Assembly (NCBI RefSeq): GCF_006094435.1
Contig: NZ_CP034782.1
Coordinates: 248,001 to 312,000, forward strand
Direction: 5' to 3'
DNA length: 64,000 nucleotides
Origin: Pseudomonas sp. MPC6
GTDB taxonomy: Bacteria > Pseudomonadota > Gammaproteobacteria > Pseudomonadales > Pseudomonadaceae
Shown here: piece after piece, positions 55,557 to 63,753 of the stretch
Layout of the letters: each line of letters opens with the position of its first letter
Numbering within the stretch: the first letter of the stretch is position 1
Notes under the pieces: generated by a model
Told to the model about the DNA's origin: nothing
The model's database searches: none
Seen by the model: the letters and a program-made list of their open reading frames with translations, nothing else
Translations under genes and position numbers: made by a program

Positions 55557-55784
55557 TTAGGTCGCGTCGCGCATCAGCGCTTCCACCGCTTCGGCCATGC
55601 CTTCGCAGGCCAGACGGTAGCCATCCTCGGCGCCTTGCAGGCGATGGCCGTGTTCCACGGTGCGCGCCTCATACTCGGCCTCGCATAGCGCCTGCCACTC
55701 GGCGTGGATCGCCCGCCATACCGCTCGCGCCGCGTGCATGCGAGCCAGCTCCGGTAACAGGGGGTCAGTGTCGATCAGCGGCAT
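55557..55784 (-). CDS. hypothetical protein
   Basis: A start at ATG 55784 with AGGAG upstream gives 75 residues (MPLIDTDPLLPELARMHAAR), mostly helical and with many charged residues. No function can be given. The frame is open further upstream, but the start is better supported here. Confidence 0.6.
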   Translation of the reverse strand: MPLIDTDPLLPELARMHAARAVWRAIHAEWQALCEAEYEARTVEHGHRLQGAEDGYRLACEGMAEAVEALMRDAT

Positions 55785-55930
55785 GGCGGGCGCTCCTGGG
55801 CGGTCGTGGGTCGATACAGAACTGAGGGGATTCCTTATGGCGAATATTCGTCGTCCAGTACCACACCCAGCGCGGTCAACCGCACCCGGCGCCACTGGTA
55901 CGCGTCGTCACGATACAGCTGAGCACCGTC

Positions 55931-56076
55931 TGTTGTCGCTGATGCGGTATTGACCCTGCGTCGGCGTAACGCTGACCCAGCAGCAATCAGCTCATGGTCA
56001 GCACCAATAATGCTTTACGAAGCAAAAGCTTGGGTCAGTGAAATTTCGGTCGGTCAATTCAGCATCAGCGGCAACA
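55931..56076. repeat. IS21-end-like miniature element, copy 3 (complete)
   Basis: Starts TGTTGTCGCTGATGCGG and ends GCATCAGCGGCAACA, imperfect inverted repeats of about 15 bases. It is 146 bp long and carries no gene. Confidence 0.8.
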
Positions 56077-56164
56077 CCCTAAGGGCTCTGGGTGGCTGGA
56101 TGTGGAGCCAGTTCCAGCAATGGTGGGATGAATGGTGACTAACCGTCAGTCCATTGCACGGGAC

Positions 56165-56189
56165 AAATATACCACTAGGTGATATATTT
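56165..56189. promoter_or_regulatory. imperfect palindrome before the toxin gene
   Basis: AAATATACCACTAGGTGATA and the following bases ATTT form an AT-rich imperfect palindrome centred on CTAG, 19 bases before the toxin ATG. It is a likely operator for the antitoxin. Confidence 0.5.
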
Positions 56190-56207
56190 TTACCAGAGGA
56201 AGGGACT

Positions 56208-56576
56208 ATGCATAGGGTTTTCAAAACGAAGGGCTTCGCCACAGGTGCGAAGAAGGCACGAATCACTGATGCCGAGTTGTGCAAGGCGCTGCAGGAGGTG
56301 AAAAAAGGGCAAGCAGACGATCTGGGTGGCGGGGTCTGGAAAAAACGCCTCAACGAGAATCGGCATCGCTCCATCATTCTGGCCAAAGGGCGTCGCTACT
56401 GGGTGTATCAGTTCCTGTTTGCTAAGCAAGACCAGGCCAACATCACCCCAAAGGAGCTGGATGCGTTTAAAGAACTGGCTAAGGCCTATGAGGGCTTGAG
56501 CCAGGAGCACGTTCAGTTACTGCTGGATGGAAAAGAATTTGTGGAGATCTGTCATGAGCAAAAAATTCAAAAGTGA
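56208..56576 (+). CDS. RelE/HigB-type toxin of a type II toxin-antitoxin pair
   Basis: The 122-residue protein has the RelE/HigB-like pattern FKTKGFATGAKKARITDAEL and GVWKKRLNENRHRSIILAKG, with a basic core. The ATG at 56208 follows AGAGGAAGGG. It overlaps the antitoxin gene. Such toxins cut mRNA on ribosomes. Confidence 0.85.
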   Translation: MHRVFKTKGFATGAKKARITDAELCKALQEVKKGQADDLGGGVWKKRLNENRHRSIILAKGRRYWVYQFLFAKQDQANITPKELDAFKELAKAYEGLSQEHVQLLLDGKEFVEICHEQKIQK

Positions 56577-56874
56577 GGCCTTCGAGTCGATCCACAATTC
56601 AGCAGCGGCACTGCTGAACATCGGCGCAATCAACAAAGCCACCATGCGCGGATTCGATGAATCCTGCATTGCCGAGGTGCCGGTTGAGATTTTGCCTGCT
56701 CAGATTCGGGAGATTCGTCAGCGTAGCCATGTCAGTCAACCGGTTTTTGCCAGGTATCTGAACACGAGTGCTTCGACCGTGAAACAGTGGGAAATTGGCG
56801 AAAAACGTCCTAGTGGTATGGCTCTCAAGCTGCTTTCTATCGTAGAAAAGCACGGTATTGAAATCTTGGCCTGA
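56554..56874 (+). CDS. HigA/NadS-type antitoxin with helix-turn-helix
   Basis: The 106-residue protein has a C-terminal Xre helix-turn-helix (IRQRSHVSQPVFARYLNTSA, STVKQWEIGEKRPSGMALKL). The gene overlaps the toxin gene by 23 bases, in the toxin-first order of HigBA-like systems. Confidence 0.85.
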   Translation: MSKKFKSEAFESIHNSAAALLNIGAINKATMRGFDESCIAEVPVEILPAQIREIRQRSHVSQPVFARYLNTSASTVKQWEIGEKRPSGMALKLLSIVEKHGIEILA

Positions 56875-57255
56875 CTCCTGTTGCCTATCACGTCGCGACT
56901 AAAACATCAGATGCGACAAAGATATGCGACACCCAAGACACTGATCCATCGAGTGGCGGCGACTTGTCGCATAAATCATAAAGACCTGTAGTGCGAGCCG
57001 AGGCCTGGAACGGGCATGGACGGCTGCCGATATCGAGCCACCGCCACCCAGCGCGCAACATTTGATGGCGCGTCGCATAAGCCTGCAGCGCGCGCCGAAG
57101 GCTTTGACTGGGGGTGGAAACACTGCTTGCGCTGAACCCACGCGATAGCGAAGGACTACTTGGCGTTTGCCTGGCCACCACCGGTACGCCAAGCGGTGCT
57201 GGATAGCGCTCGGCGGCGGCCCTCATTCCGCGCGTTTTTAGAAGATCACAACGCT
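56875..57255. other. no gene; cluster of TGTCGCAT-type motifs
   Basis: No convincing gene. ATGCGACA or its complement occurs at about 56910, 56924, 56964 and near 57072, in both orientations. Such repeats are seen at the ends of Tn7/Tn552-type transposons, but no transposase gene is near. Confidence 0.4.
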
Positions 57256-58533
57256 TTAGCGGCAGTGCACCGTCCAAAGCTGGTCGAGCCTGGTCGTGAA
57301 ACTCTGACTCATCAGCTCTCGGCGCATCCCCCACGCCGGGTTGGTCGGTACACTGGCCGCTCGTAGCGTCCCCCTGCCCCACCGACGATTGATCTGGTCC
57401 AGCACCGCCATGACCTGGGTCGCCTCGCTGGGCTGAGCCACCGCGAACAGATCATCGGTGTATTCACCCCGCTGGCAAAGATTCAGCAGCAGCACCTCGG
57501 CCTTGCTGTAGTTAAATCCTGGCCGATACACACGCTCCAGCGCCTGCACCGCAGCCTTGGTCAGCAGCCTCACATCATCAGTGGGATACCGCAGGTCCAC
57601 CACGACGCCATTGGCAAACTTGGCCTCTTCCGGGTTGAACATGCCCGTACGGATACTCACCCGAAGCTTCTTGCACACCGAACCCTGGGCTCGAAGTTTC
57701 TCCGAGGCGCGCATCATGTAAGTGGCCACAGCCTCCTTGATCGGCGCTAATTCCGTGAGGCGCTTGCCAAACATTCGGCTGCAGCAGATTTCCTGCTTCG
57801 GTGGATCGGGCTCATCCAGCTCCAGACAGGCTGTCCCAGCCAACTCCCGGGCGGTCTTCTCGATCACCACACTGAATTTCCGGCGCAGCATCCCCGGGTC
57901 AGCCTGGGCCAACGCCATCGCCGTTTTAATGCCCAGAGCGTTCAGTTGCAGGGTCATGCGCCGACCCACCCCCCACACCTCAGATACCTCGGTGTTGCGC
58001 AGCACCCAGTCACGCTGGAACGGCTCACAGATGTCGACCACCCCGCCGGTTTCCACCTGCAGGCGCTTGGCGGTGTGATTGGCCAACTTGGCCAGGGTCT
58101 TTGTCCGGGCGATGCCCACACCCACCGGAATCCCCGTACAGCGCAGGATCCGACTGCGAATCCGCCGTCCGACCCCCTCCCTATCCGCGATGCCGGTGAG
58201 GTCGGCAAACGCTTCGTCGGCGTAGACCTCGACTGCAGGCACCATCGCTTCGATCAGCGTCATCACCCGCTCGCTCATGTCACCATACAGTGCGTAATTG
58301 GAGGAAAACGCCACGATGCCGTGTTGCTTGAGCGTGTGTTTGATCTGGAAATACGGCGCGCCCATTTTTACGAAGGGCTTGGCGTCATAGCTGCGGGCAA
58401 TCACACAGCCATCGTTGTTACTCAACACAACGATCGGCACCCGCGCCAAATCGGGCCGAAACACCCGTTCGCAGCTGGCGTAGAAGCTGTTGCAATCGAT
58501 CAACGCAAACACCGGCTCGGACCGTTTAGACAT
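57256..58533 (-). CDS. umuC: translesion DNA polymerase V subunit UmuC
   Basis: The 425-residue Y-family polymerase has FALIDCNSFYASCERVFRPD, VYADEAFADLTG and the UmuC C-terminal domain. The frame is intact. It starts eight bases inside the umuD end. Mobile elements in Pseudomonas often carry umuDC as cargo. Confidence 0.93.
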   Translation of the reverse strand: MSKRSEPVFALIDCNSFYASCERVFRPDLARVPIVVLSNNDGCVIARSYDAKPFVKMGAPYFQIKHTLKQHGIVAFSSNYALYGDMSERVMTLIEAMVPAVEVYADEAFADLTGIADREGVGRRIRSRILRCTGIPVGVGIARTKTLAKLANHTAKRLQVETGGVVDICEPFQRDWVLRNTEVSEVWGVGRRMTLQLNALGIKTAMALAQADPGMLRRKFSVVIEKTARELAGTACLELDEPDPPKQEICCSRMFGKRLTELAPIKEAVATYMMRASEKLRAQGSVCKKLRVSIRTGMFNPEEAKFANGVVVDLRYPTDDVRLLTKAAVQALERVYRPGFNYSKAEVLLLNLCQRGEYTDDLFAVAQPSEATQVMAVLDQINRRWGRGTLRAASVPTNPAWGMRRELMSQSFTTRLDQLWTVHCR

Positions 58534-58951
58534 GGCTGCGCACGCTGTGGGTAATCACCCCCCAGATCGCCAGCTCATCACCCTCCAGCACGTAACGCGG
58601 AGGGTATTTTGGATTCTCCGAGAGCAGGATCATCTGACTCCCGCGCTTGCATAATCGTTTGCACACCGGGTCATTGTTCAACAGTGCCACCACGATAGCG
58701 TTATGCCCCGCCTCCAAGGCCCGATCGACGATCGCCAGATCACCGTCGAAGATACCGGCCCCCTGCATGCTGTCGCCGGAGATGGAGATGAGATACACAT
58801 GCGGGGCGCGGATGTTGAGGATCTCGTCCAAGGAGATGTGCTGTTCAATATGGTCAGCCGCCGGCGAAGGAAAGCCTGCCGGAACGCGAAAGGAGCAGCG
58901 TGGAAGCTTAATGCCTCCTTCGCTGAGGGGGCCCAGGACGGTAAAGCTCAT
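58526..58951 (-). CDS. umuD: UmuD-like SOS mutagenesis protein
   Basis: The 141-residue protein has the cleavage region VPAGFPSPAADHIEQ, with Ala-Gly as in LexA rather than the Cys-Gly of E. coli UmuD. The serine in SGDSMQG and a lysine in VCKRLCK follow. RecA-driven self-cleavage activates polymerase V. A LexA box lies upstream. Confidence 0.93.
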   Translation of the reverse strand: MSFTVLGPLSEGGIKLPRCSFRVPAGFPSPAADHIEQHISLDEILNIRAPHVYLISISGDSMQGAGIFDGDLAIVDRALEAGHNAIVVALLNNDPVCKRLCKRGSQMILLSENPKYPPRYVLEGDELAIWGVITHSVRSHV

Positions 58952-58971
58952 GACAACGCCTTCTATGAGTA

Positions 58972-58987
58972 CTGTATTTATGTACAG
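58972..58987. promoter_or_regulatory. LexA (SOS) box before umuDC
   Basis: CTGTATTTATGTACAG fits the CTG-N10-CAG SOS consensus and lies 21 bases upstream of the umuD start codon. Confidence 0.85.
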
Positions 58988-59882
58988 TTAACGTGGAAGA
59001 GGCGTTTGGGTCAAATTTTCAGGGCGCGATGGCCGACAGCGGCTGCCCGCATGAGACTTAGGAGGTGAAACTCGGCAGCGCGTAGCTGTTGGGCTTTTGC
59101 GAAGCTGCCGATGCGATGCCTGCTACCTGCTTCCCAACAGAGGTGTTGCACCCCTGTCACGACGCTGTCACACCTTCTTCGGTAGCCTGCAATCAGCCAA
59201 AGGGAATTTGGCCACGTGTTTGCGCTCGGCACCTTTGGCCGAGCGCGTCGAGTCAGGCATTCACGTTTTTTTCACATTCCGCCGCGTAGCGTCGGCGTGT
59301 TCGTTTCATGGACCCCATTTGAAGCCCGCCCCTAAGCGGGTTTTTTTTCGTCCGTGACCCGGTGGCGCCGGCTCGGCCTGCTTCGCTCGACGGCCGTGCC
59401 ACCCCGACAGGCTGCGGTGCGGGCAAACGTGGTCCCGGCCTGCTGAACCCGCTTGCGCCACTCGTCATTATTGATCTGTCCGCTGCGCCCCACGTGGTCC
59501 GCGGCCCTCAGCATCTGGTCGTAACGACACTCAGCTGATGAGTTTTGCGGGCAACGAATACAGAGTCGCCAGTTGGCCAACGCTTGTTGCCTTAAGCCAT
59601 CTTGCATACGGTTTTTGTATTAGGTGCCTGGTGGTGATGCAGGCAAGGCTTTGTCTTTGCCGCTTTCCGGGCGTCCAAAGGCGTTGTCGCCTGGGCTTTC
59701 GCAGCAGGGTACACGTTGCAGTCCTCCAGCCAAACTCATGACCGGACATGCCGAAGGCTGAGCGCGGCATCCACGGCGCCGCCCTCTCATGACTGGGGTA
59801 ACGAAGTGGCAATCATCACCCAGAGACTCTACAGTGATGTCTTGTCATGGAGCAGCGATCATGCTGCCAAGGATAAACCCAG
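58988..59882. other. no protein gene recognised; two hairpins
   Basis: No clear gene. A GCGCTCGGC/GCCGAGCGC hairpin lies near 59224-59248, and a terminator lies at 59322-59349. A short minus-strand frame from 59309 (MKRTRRRYAAECEKNVNA) could be a leader peptide, but this is unsupported. Confidence 0.4.
59322..59349 (+). terminator. Rho-independent terminator-like hairpin
   Basis: CCCGC and GCGGG arms around CCCTAA are followed by T8 on the plus strand. No plus-strand gene lies directly upstream. Confidence 0.65.
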
Positions 59883-60101
59883 ATGAACGAAGCTCAGCAC
59901 CGACGGCGCCTGACGTTATGGCTCGGCTCTTTCCCGGTAATGGCGGCCTTTGTCCTTTTGGTCCTGGTGATGCTGCTAAGTGATCCCCGGGCCTCGGAAA
60001 TGACGCCCACCCCGGTAGGCTTAGGCCCGACCCATCCGGCGGATCACGCGTCCAACGTGATAAACCCGCCCAGCGAGCCGCGGCCGGCGGTGACTTCATA
60101 G
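59883..60101 (+). CDS. small membrane protein, hypothetical
   Basis: The 72-residue protein has a basic start (MNEAQHRRRLTLWLG) and one hydrophobic segment (PVMAAFVLLVLVMLL). A proline-rich periplasmic tail follows. It resembles small conjugative-element proteins in layout only. Confidence 0.5.
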   Translation: MNEAQHRRRLTLWLGSFPVMAAFVLLVLVMLLSDPRASEMTPTPVGLGPTHPADHASNVINPPSEPRPAVTS

Positions 60102-60769
60102 CGCCTCGGCGCATTCATCCAATGCTCAATAGTGGATTGCAAGGCTTCGTCTTCGCCATTCGCAGCTAGTTGGCGGTTGTTAAGGAACGGACGAGGGGTT
60201 AGCAGCAGGCTCAGCCGGTGGACTAAAATTTAAGGGTTCGCCTCGCCAGTTGTGTTGCACAAAGCTCTCCTTCTGACGTGGCTGGTGGGGTGAACTGTCA
60301 CCCCCGCAATCCGGTGTAGATGCCCAGGCCCCTGCAGGCGAGTTCGACGCCTGATGTCGTACCAGGCCCGAAGTAAGCGTCTTTAATGACGCACCGTAAC
60401 GACCCCAGGAGAGTGACCCCGGCGACGCCCGTTCTGGCACTCGGTCGGGCGCAGCAGACTAGAACAGCGCAAGGTCCTGCGCGCCTGCTGCTCAAGTTCC
60501 TTTTTCAGCGTCCGGTACGGGCCTCATGTTCATCGCGCACCCGCGCGGTCTCCAGCATCAGAAAATCCTGGGTCTTGACCAGCTCGCCTGGTGACTTTCG
60601 CCCAGGGCCAGCAGGTCACGTTGCGCGCCGTCGCGCAAGGCGCCGAGTTGCTGCCGCAGGTGATCAACCAGGGCTGCAGGCGCCGCACCTCGTGCGCGGT
60701 CTGGACGCGCTGGGCCTCGTTTTTCTCCGCCTGCACTTGGCGTCCCACCTTCGTAGGAGGAAGTAGAAG

Positions 60770-60800
60770 CCCCGAAGCCGCCAATCTTTCGGGGTTTCGC
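60770..60800 (+). terminator. terminator-like hairpin 1 of 3
   Basis: CCCCGAA and TTCGGGG arms are followed by TTTCG. It is the first of three hairpins at intervals of about 90-96 bases. Confidence 0.55.
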
Positions 60801-60865
60801 TTGTTGAATGTTCGCGGTAGCATCCGCGCCAAGCTCTTCTTGCGAAAGGGGTCAGAAGAGAACAG

Positions 60866-60905
60866 AAACCCCGACGATTCGAACCGCCGGGGTTTTGCTT
60901 TTTGG
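60866..60905 (+). terminator. terminator-like hairpin 2 of 3
   Basis: AACCCCG and CGGGGTT arms are followed by TTGCTTTTTGG. Confidence 0.65.
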
Positions 60906-60956
60906 CTTCTCGCTGCTACGCAATTTCCAAGCGCTGAACCCCATCTCAGTAGCTAC

Positions 60957-60997
60957 AAGCCCCTGCACTGTTCAGCGTTCAGGGGCTTTGTCTTTTT
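60957..60997 (+). terminator. terminator-like hairpin 3 of 3
   Basis: AAGCCCCTG and CAGGGGCTT arms are followed by TGTCTTTTT. Confidence 0.7.
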
Positions 60998-61191
60998 AGC
61001 AACCCTGTCCATCCGCGCTGTGCGTTAAAGCGGCGGAAAGTTGAGCCATAGAAGACGTAAACGAAAGCCGAAAACACAGGGGTAGTGGTGGCCCCTGTCG
61101 CTTCAGATTGACCCAGCGACTCTTTACTCCAGAGTCCGACCATGCTGATAGAATCGCTGAGGTTATACATTACGCCCTGCTGAGAAATGGT

Positions 61192-61524
61192 ATGAATACA
61201 GAATTGACGGAAGAAGAGATGCGCCGGGCGCTGTTCGGTGGTGCTGATGTCCCCGCGCCGGCAATTAACGCACACGTGCAAGACACCGTTCCGGAGGTCG
61301 TTATTGTGCAACCGGTAAAGGCCGCGAAGAAAAATAAAGTCTCAAAAGGCTTCACACCCAGGCTGAGAGTCACGCTGCGGGTGGGCAATGAATTTGAAGG
61401 AAAGATGCACGAGATGATTCATGAGGCCGATACGCTGAGCTCCTTAGTTGCGGAGCAAGAAGCGACTAAGATCGCCAGAAAAAAATTCAGGTTTGTGGAA
61501 GTGGTGTCGGTCAAGTCGATATAA
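61192..61524 (+). CDS. hypothetical protein
   Basis: The 110-residue protein (start ATG 61192, MNTELTEEEMRRALFGGAD) has a lysine-rich middle (KAAKKNKVSKGF) and a helical end. A TTG-started longer frame (61108) is less likely. No known domain is recognised. Confidence 0.6.
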   Translation: MNTELTEEEMRRALFGGADVPAPAINAHVQDTVPEVVIVQPVKAAKKNKVSKGFTPRLRVTLRVGNEFEGKMHEMIHEADTLSSLVAEQEATKIARKKFRFVEVVSVKSI

Positions 61525-61832
61525 GTGGGGAGGCCGCAGAATTCGAAAAAAATCGTACTACAAGGGCTTCCCCATTGAGCGCAAACGCAATAGCGATTGT
61601 GTTGCTTACTGCTGCGCGTGCCGGATCGACGTAAGAAGGTGAAGGACTGCGGTACTACAAACGTATGCGTTCGGGCATCACGATCAATCCTGTCGAGCTT
61701 CGCCATTGCCACCGGTAACCCGTGAGCAAGGAAATCGGAAGCTAAGTAGGAACGGTGATGCTCAACCGGATTGCAGCAGCGGGACGAGAAAAACCTCGCA
61801 GGAGATTCGCGGGATTAACGGTTTTCTTAAAT
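61525..61832. other. no gene recognised
   Basis: Only short frames. It lies between two hypothetical genes pointing toward each other. Confidence 0.4.
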
Positions 61833-62063
61833 TCAGTAACGCTTGAAGCTCGCCTTTTTCCTGAGCTTCGCCGCAGTTTCATTGCGAAGGGCCCTGGATT
61901 CACGATGCAAACGAGACCAGTCGTCCTCGCTGATGTGCTCAAAATCAAAAAGAGCGTCGATGTAAGCATCAACATCTGCCCAAGACTCCCCAAGGTCATC
62001 TAAATGGAGCGTATTGCTGATCCGCCGCATCCGGCTTGTGACGGCGTCGGTAGCTGTGGTCAT
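61833..62063 (-). CDS. hypothetical protein
   Basis: The 76-residue protein (MTTATDAVTSRMRRISNTLH) has an acidic middle (DDLGESWADVDAYIDALFDF) and a basic end. A good AAGGCAAGGG site precedes the ATG. Function unknown. Confidence 0.6.
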   Translation of the reverse strand: MTTATDAVTSRMRRISNTLHLDDLGESWADVDAYIDALFDFEHISEDDWSRLHRESRALRNETAAKLRKKASFKRY

Positions 62064-62119
62064 TCCCTTGCCTTCTTTTATTCATGACATTCAAACGTAC
62101 AAGAGGGTCGTCGATATCA

Positions 62120-62300
62120 CTATGCCAGTGCAAGGTCAAAAGCACGCCAGACTGCCTGCATACCCACAGTGAGGTAAGGCTTGCGGTGATTCAAGCAGGC
62201 GTGCCCAAGAATGGTCTGCACCATCTCGACATCGCCGGTGGTGGCCATGATTTTGAACAGCAATCGTGCTGACGCTTGACTCCCTCTGCGACCAGGCAAA
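62120..62300 (-). pseudogene. possible tyrosine-recombinase C-terminal relic
   Basis: The minus-strand frame reads LLFKIMATTGDVEMVQTILG, then HACLNHRKPYLTVGM, like the C-terminal box of phage-type integrases, but the catalytic Arg and most of the protein are absent. The rest of the region to 62852 has no gene. Confidence 0.35.
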
Positions 62301-62852
62301 AAACAGCCGATTCTGTTGACAACAGTCGGCCATGGTTTCCGCAGCAGAAAAGAAAGCGTCTGAGATTGAAGTCTTTTCTTTCGGCAGAGGTTACATGGGT
62401 GGGAAATCAAGGACCATGATATGGCCGCAGACTCTCAACAAGGTATGTGAAACCTGGCAGAGCAAGGACGTGGGATTTGGCAATTCGCGGCGAGGAGCAG
62501 CATTTTTTGTACTCGCGACCTTGTATCGGGCGCTATAAATGCCTGGACCAAGAATGTTCGAGCTTTCCTACGGGTGGCACAATTAACGACGAAGCCGGAT
62601 CTTTTGCCAACTGCGGTCAACAAAAAACGACCCCGTATCGCCCCTAAGGGAATAAAGCGTCGCTCTGTAGAAGGCTGTTCGGCGAGAGCAGTGCAGCCCA
62701 CGCAATTTTTGGTAAGCCCATTTCCAACCGTGATTAGGTGCGCTACTCATATTTTCCCTATATCGATGTCATCCGTTCCTCGATCGTAGCTGGTAGCTAA
62801 ATAGTGGCCAACAGTTGGTTTTTGGCGTCAAAAAATTAAAGCTTTCCCGATC

Positions 62853-62998
62853 TGTTGTCGCTGATGGGCGAATTGACCCTAATGCCGCATTGACCCAGCA
62901 GCACTCAGCTCAAAGTCAGCACTGATAATGCTTTCCAAAGCAGATGCTTGGGTCAGTGAAATTTCGGTTATTGGGACAATTCAGCATCAGCGACAACA
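62853..62998. repeat. IS21-end-like miniature element, copy 4 (complete)
   Basis: Starts TGTTGTCGCTGATGGGCG and ends GCATCAGCGACAACA. It is 146 bp and nearly matches the copy at 55931-56076. Confidence 0.8.
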
Positions 62999-63049
62999 CG
63001 TAAAACACCACCTTCGGCAGAACCAGTGCGGCCAATGCATCGTCCATGC

Positions 63050-63375
63050 TCACGTCCACTTCCAGCCATTGAGGTTCGGCGGCGGTTCGAGCGCTAATTC
63101 GTGCGGCTCGACATCGATCAGCAACCCACCACCGGCCGGCTCGTTGCAGCCGTCGACTATCGTGCCTTACAGCAACAGCCCGCCTGGCAGAACCACGCGC
63201 AGCGAGTTGGCTTCCTTGGGGCCTTGCAGATAGCGGTCGAATTCAAGGCGAAAGCGCCGCTGGCCAGCATCAAGCACCGCACTTTCAGCTCTAGCGTGGT
63301 CAGTTCGTTGGGCGACTGGCCCAGGTACAGGGCCAACACGCTGACCCGGGCCAACCCTTCTTAGGCGTATGACAT
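63050..63375 (-). pseudogene. degenerate second copy of the hypothetical gene at 54754-55080
   Basis: From a start at 63375 the first codons match MSYA, then a stop replaces Tyr; EGLARVSVLALYLGQSPNEL follows. A later frameshift near 63270 puts the remainder out of frame. The flanking sequence, including the miniature element, is also duplicated. Confidence 0.7.
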
Positions 63376-63434
63376 GAGGCGCGTACCTTTCGAGGCAGTG
63401 GCGGGCGGTACGTCAACCAGACGCCCCCCCCACC

Positions 63435-63485
63435 CCCGGGCAAGGTGTGGGGGCCTTTTGAACATAGCCCGCGTTATGCGCAGCG
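63435..63485. repeat. repeated intergenic element, copy 3
   Basis: CCGGGCAAGGTGTGGGG, then AACATAGCCCGCGTTATGCG as in the copies at 19121 and 55171, again beside a minus-strand hypothetical gene. Confidence 0.65.
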
Positions 63486-63487
63486 GC

Positions 63488-63676
63488 TCAGGGACGCTTG
63501 TTGGCCTGGATTCCAAGCCCTGACAGCAGTTCGAATAGCGCCTCAGCCCCTTTGGAAATACTGTTGGTGTCGTCGTTTATATGCGTCAAGATCACATAGC
63601 CGTCAGCTTCATGCAGAGTGACGGCGTCCACCTCAGCATAAAACTTGTCGTTATGTCTGAACGATACCGAATTCAT
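63488..63676 (-). CDS. hypothetical protein
   Basis: From ATG 63676 (CAGGAAC site upstream) 62 residues, MNSVSFRHNDKFYAEVDAVT, no known domain. A GTG at 63757 that overlaps the upstream stop is an alternative start giving 89 residues. Confidence 0.55.
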   Translation of the reverse strand: MNSVSFRHNDKFYAEVDAVTLHEADGYVILTHINDDTNSISKGAEALFELLSGLGIQANKRP

Positions 63677-63753
63677 GTTAGTTCCTGTGTACACGTCCGC
63701 AAAAGATGAGTGCCGGTCAATGATTTCGGAGAACACAGGCTTGCTGAGGAGGA

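Larger units (their letters stand above)
60102..61107. other. decayed region ending in three tandem terminator hairpins
   Basis: Minus-strand fragments between 60430 and 60760 (VDHLRQQLGALRDGAQRDLL, then LVKTQDFLMLETARVRDEHE in another frame) look like a broken coiled-coil protein. No intact gene is seen. Three terminator-like hairpins follow between 60770 and 60997. Confidence 0.45.

Noticed and set aside
56888-57382. 164-codon minus-strand frame next to umuC
   Set aside because: It overlaps umuC and the TGTCGCAT motif cluster and has no family signature.
60841-60905. Possible tRNA because of a GATTCGAACC match
   Set aside because: The match sits in the loop of a terminator hairpin; no cloverleaf or acceptor stem can be built.
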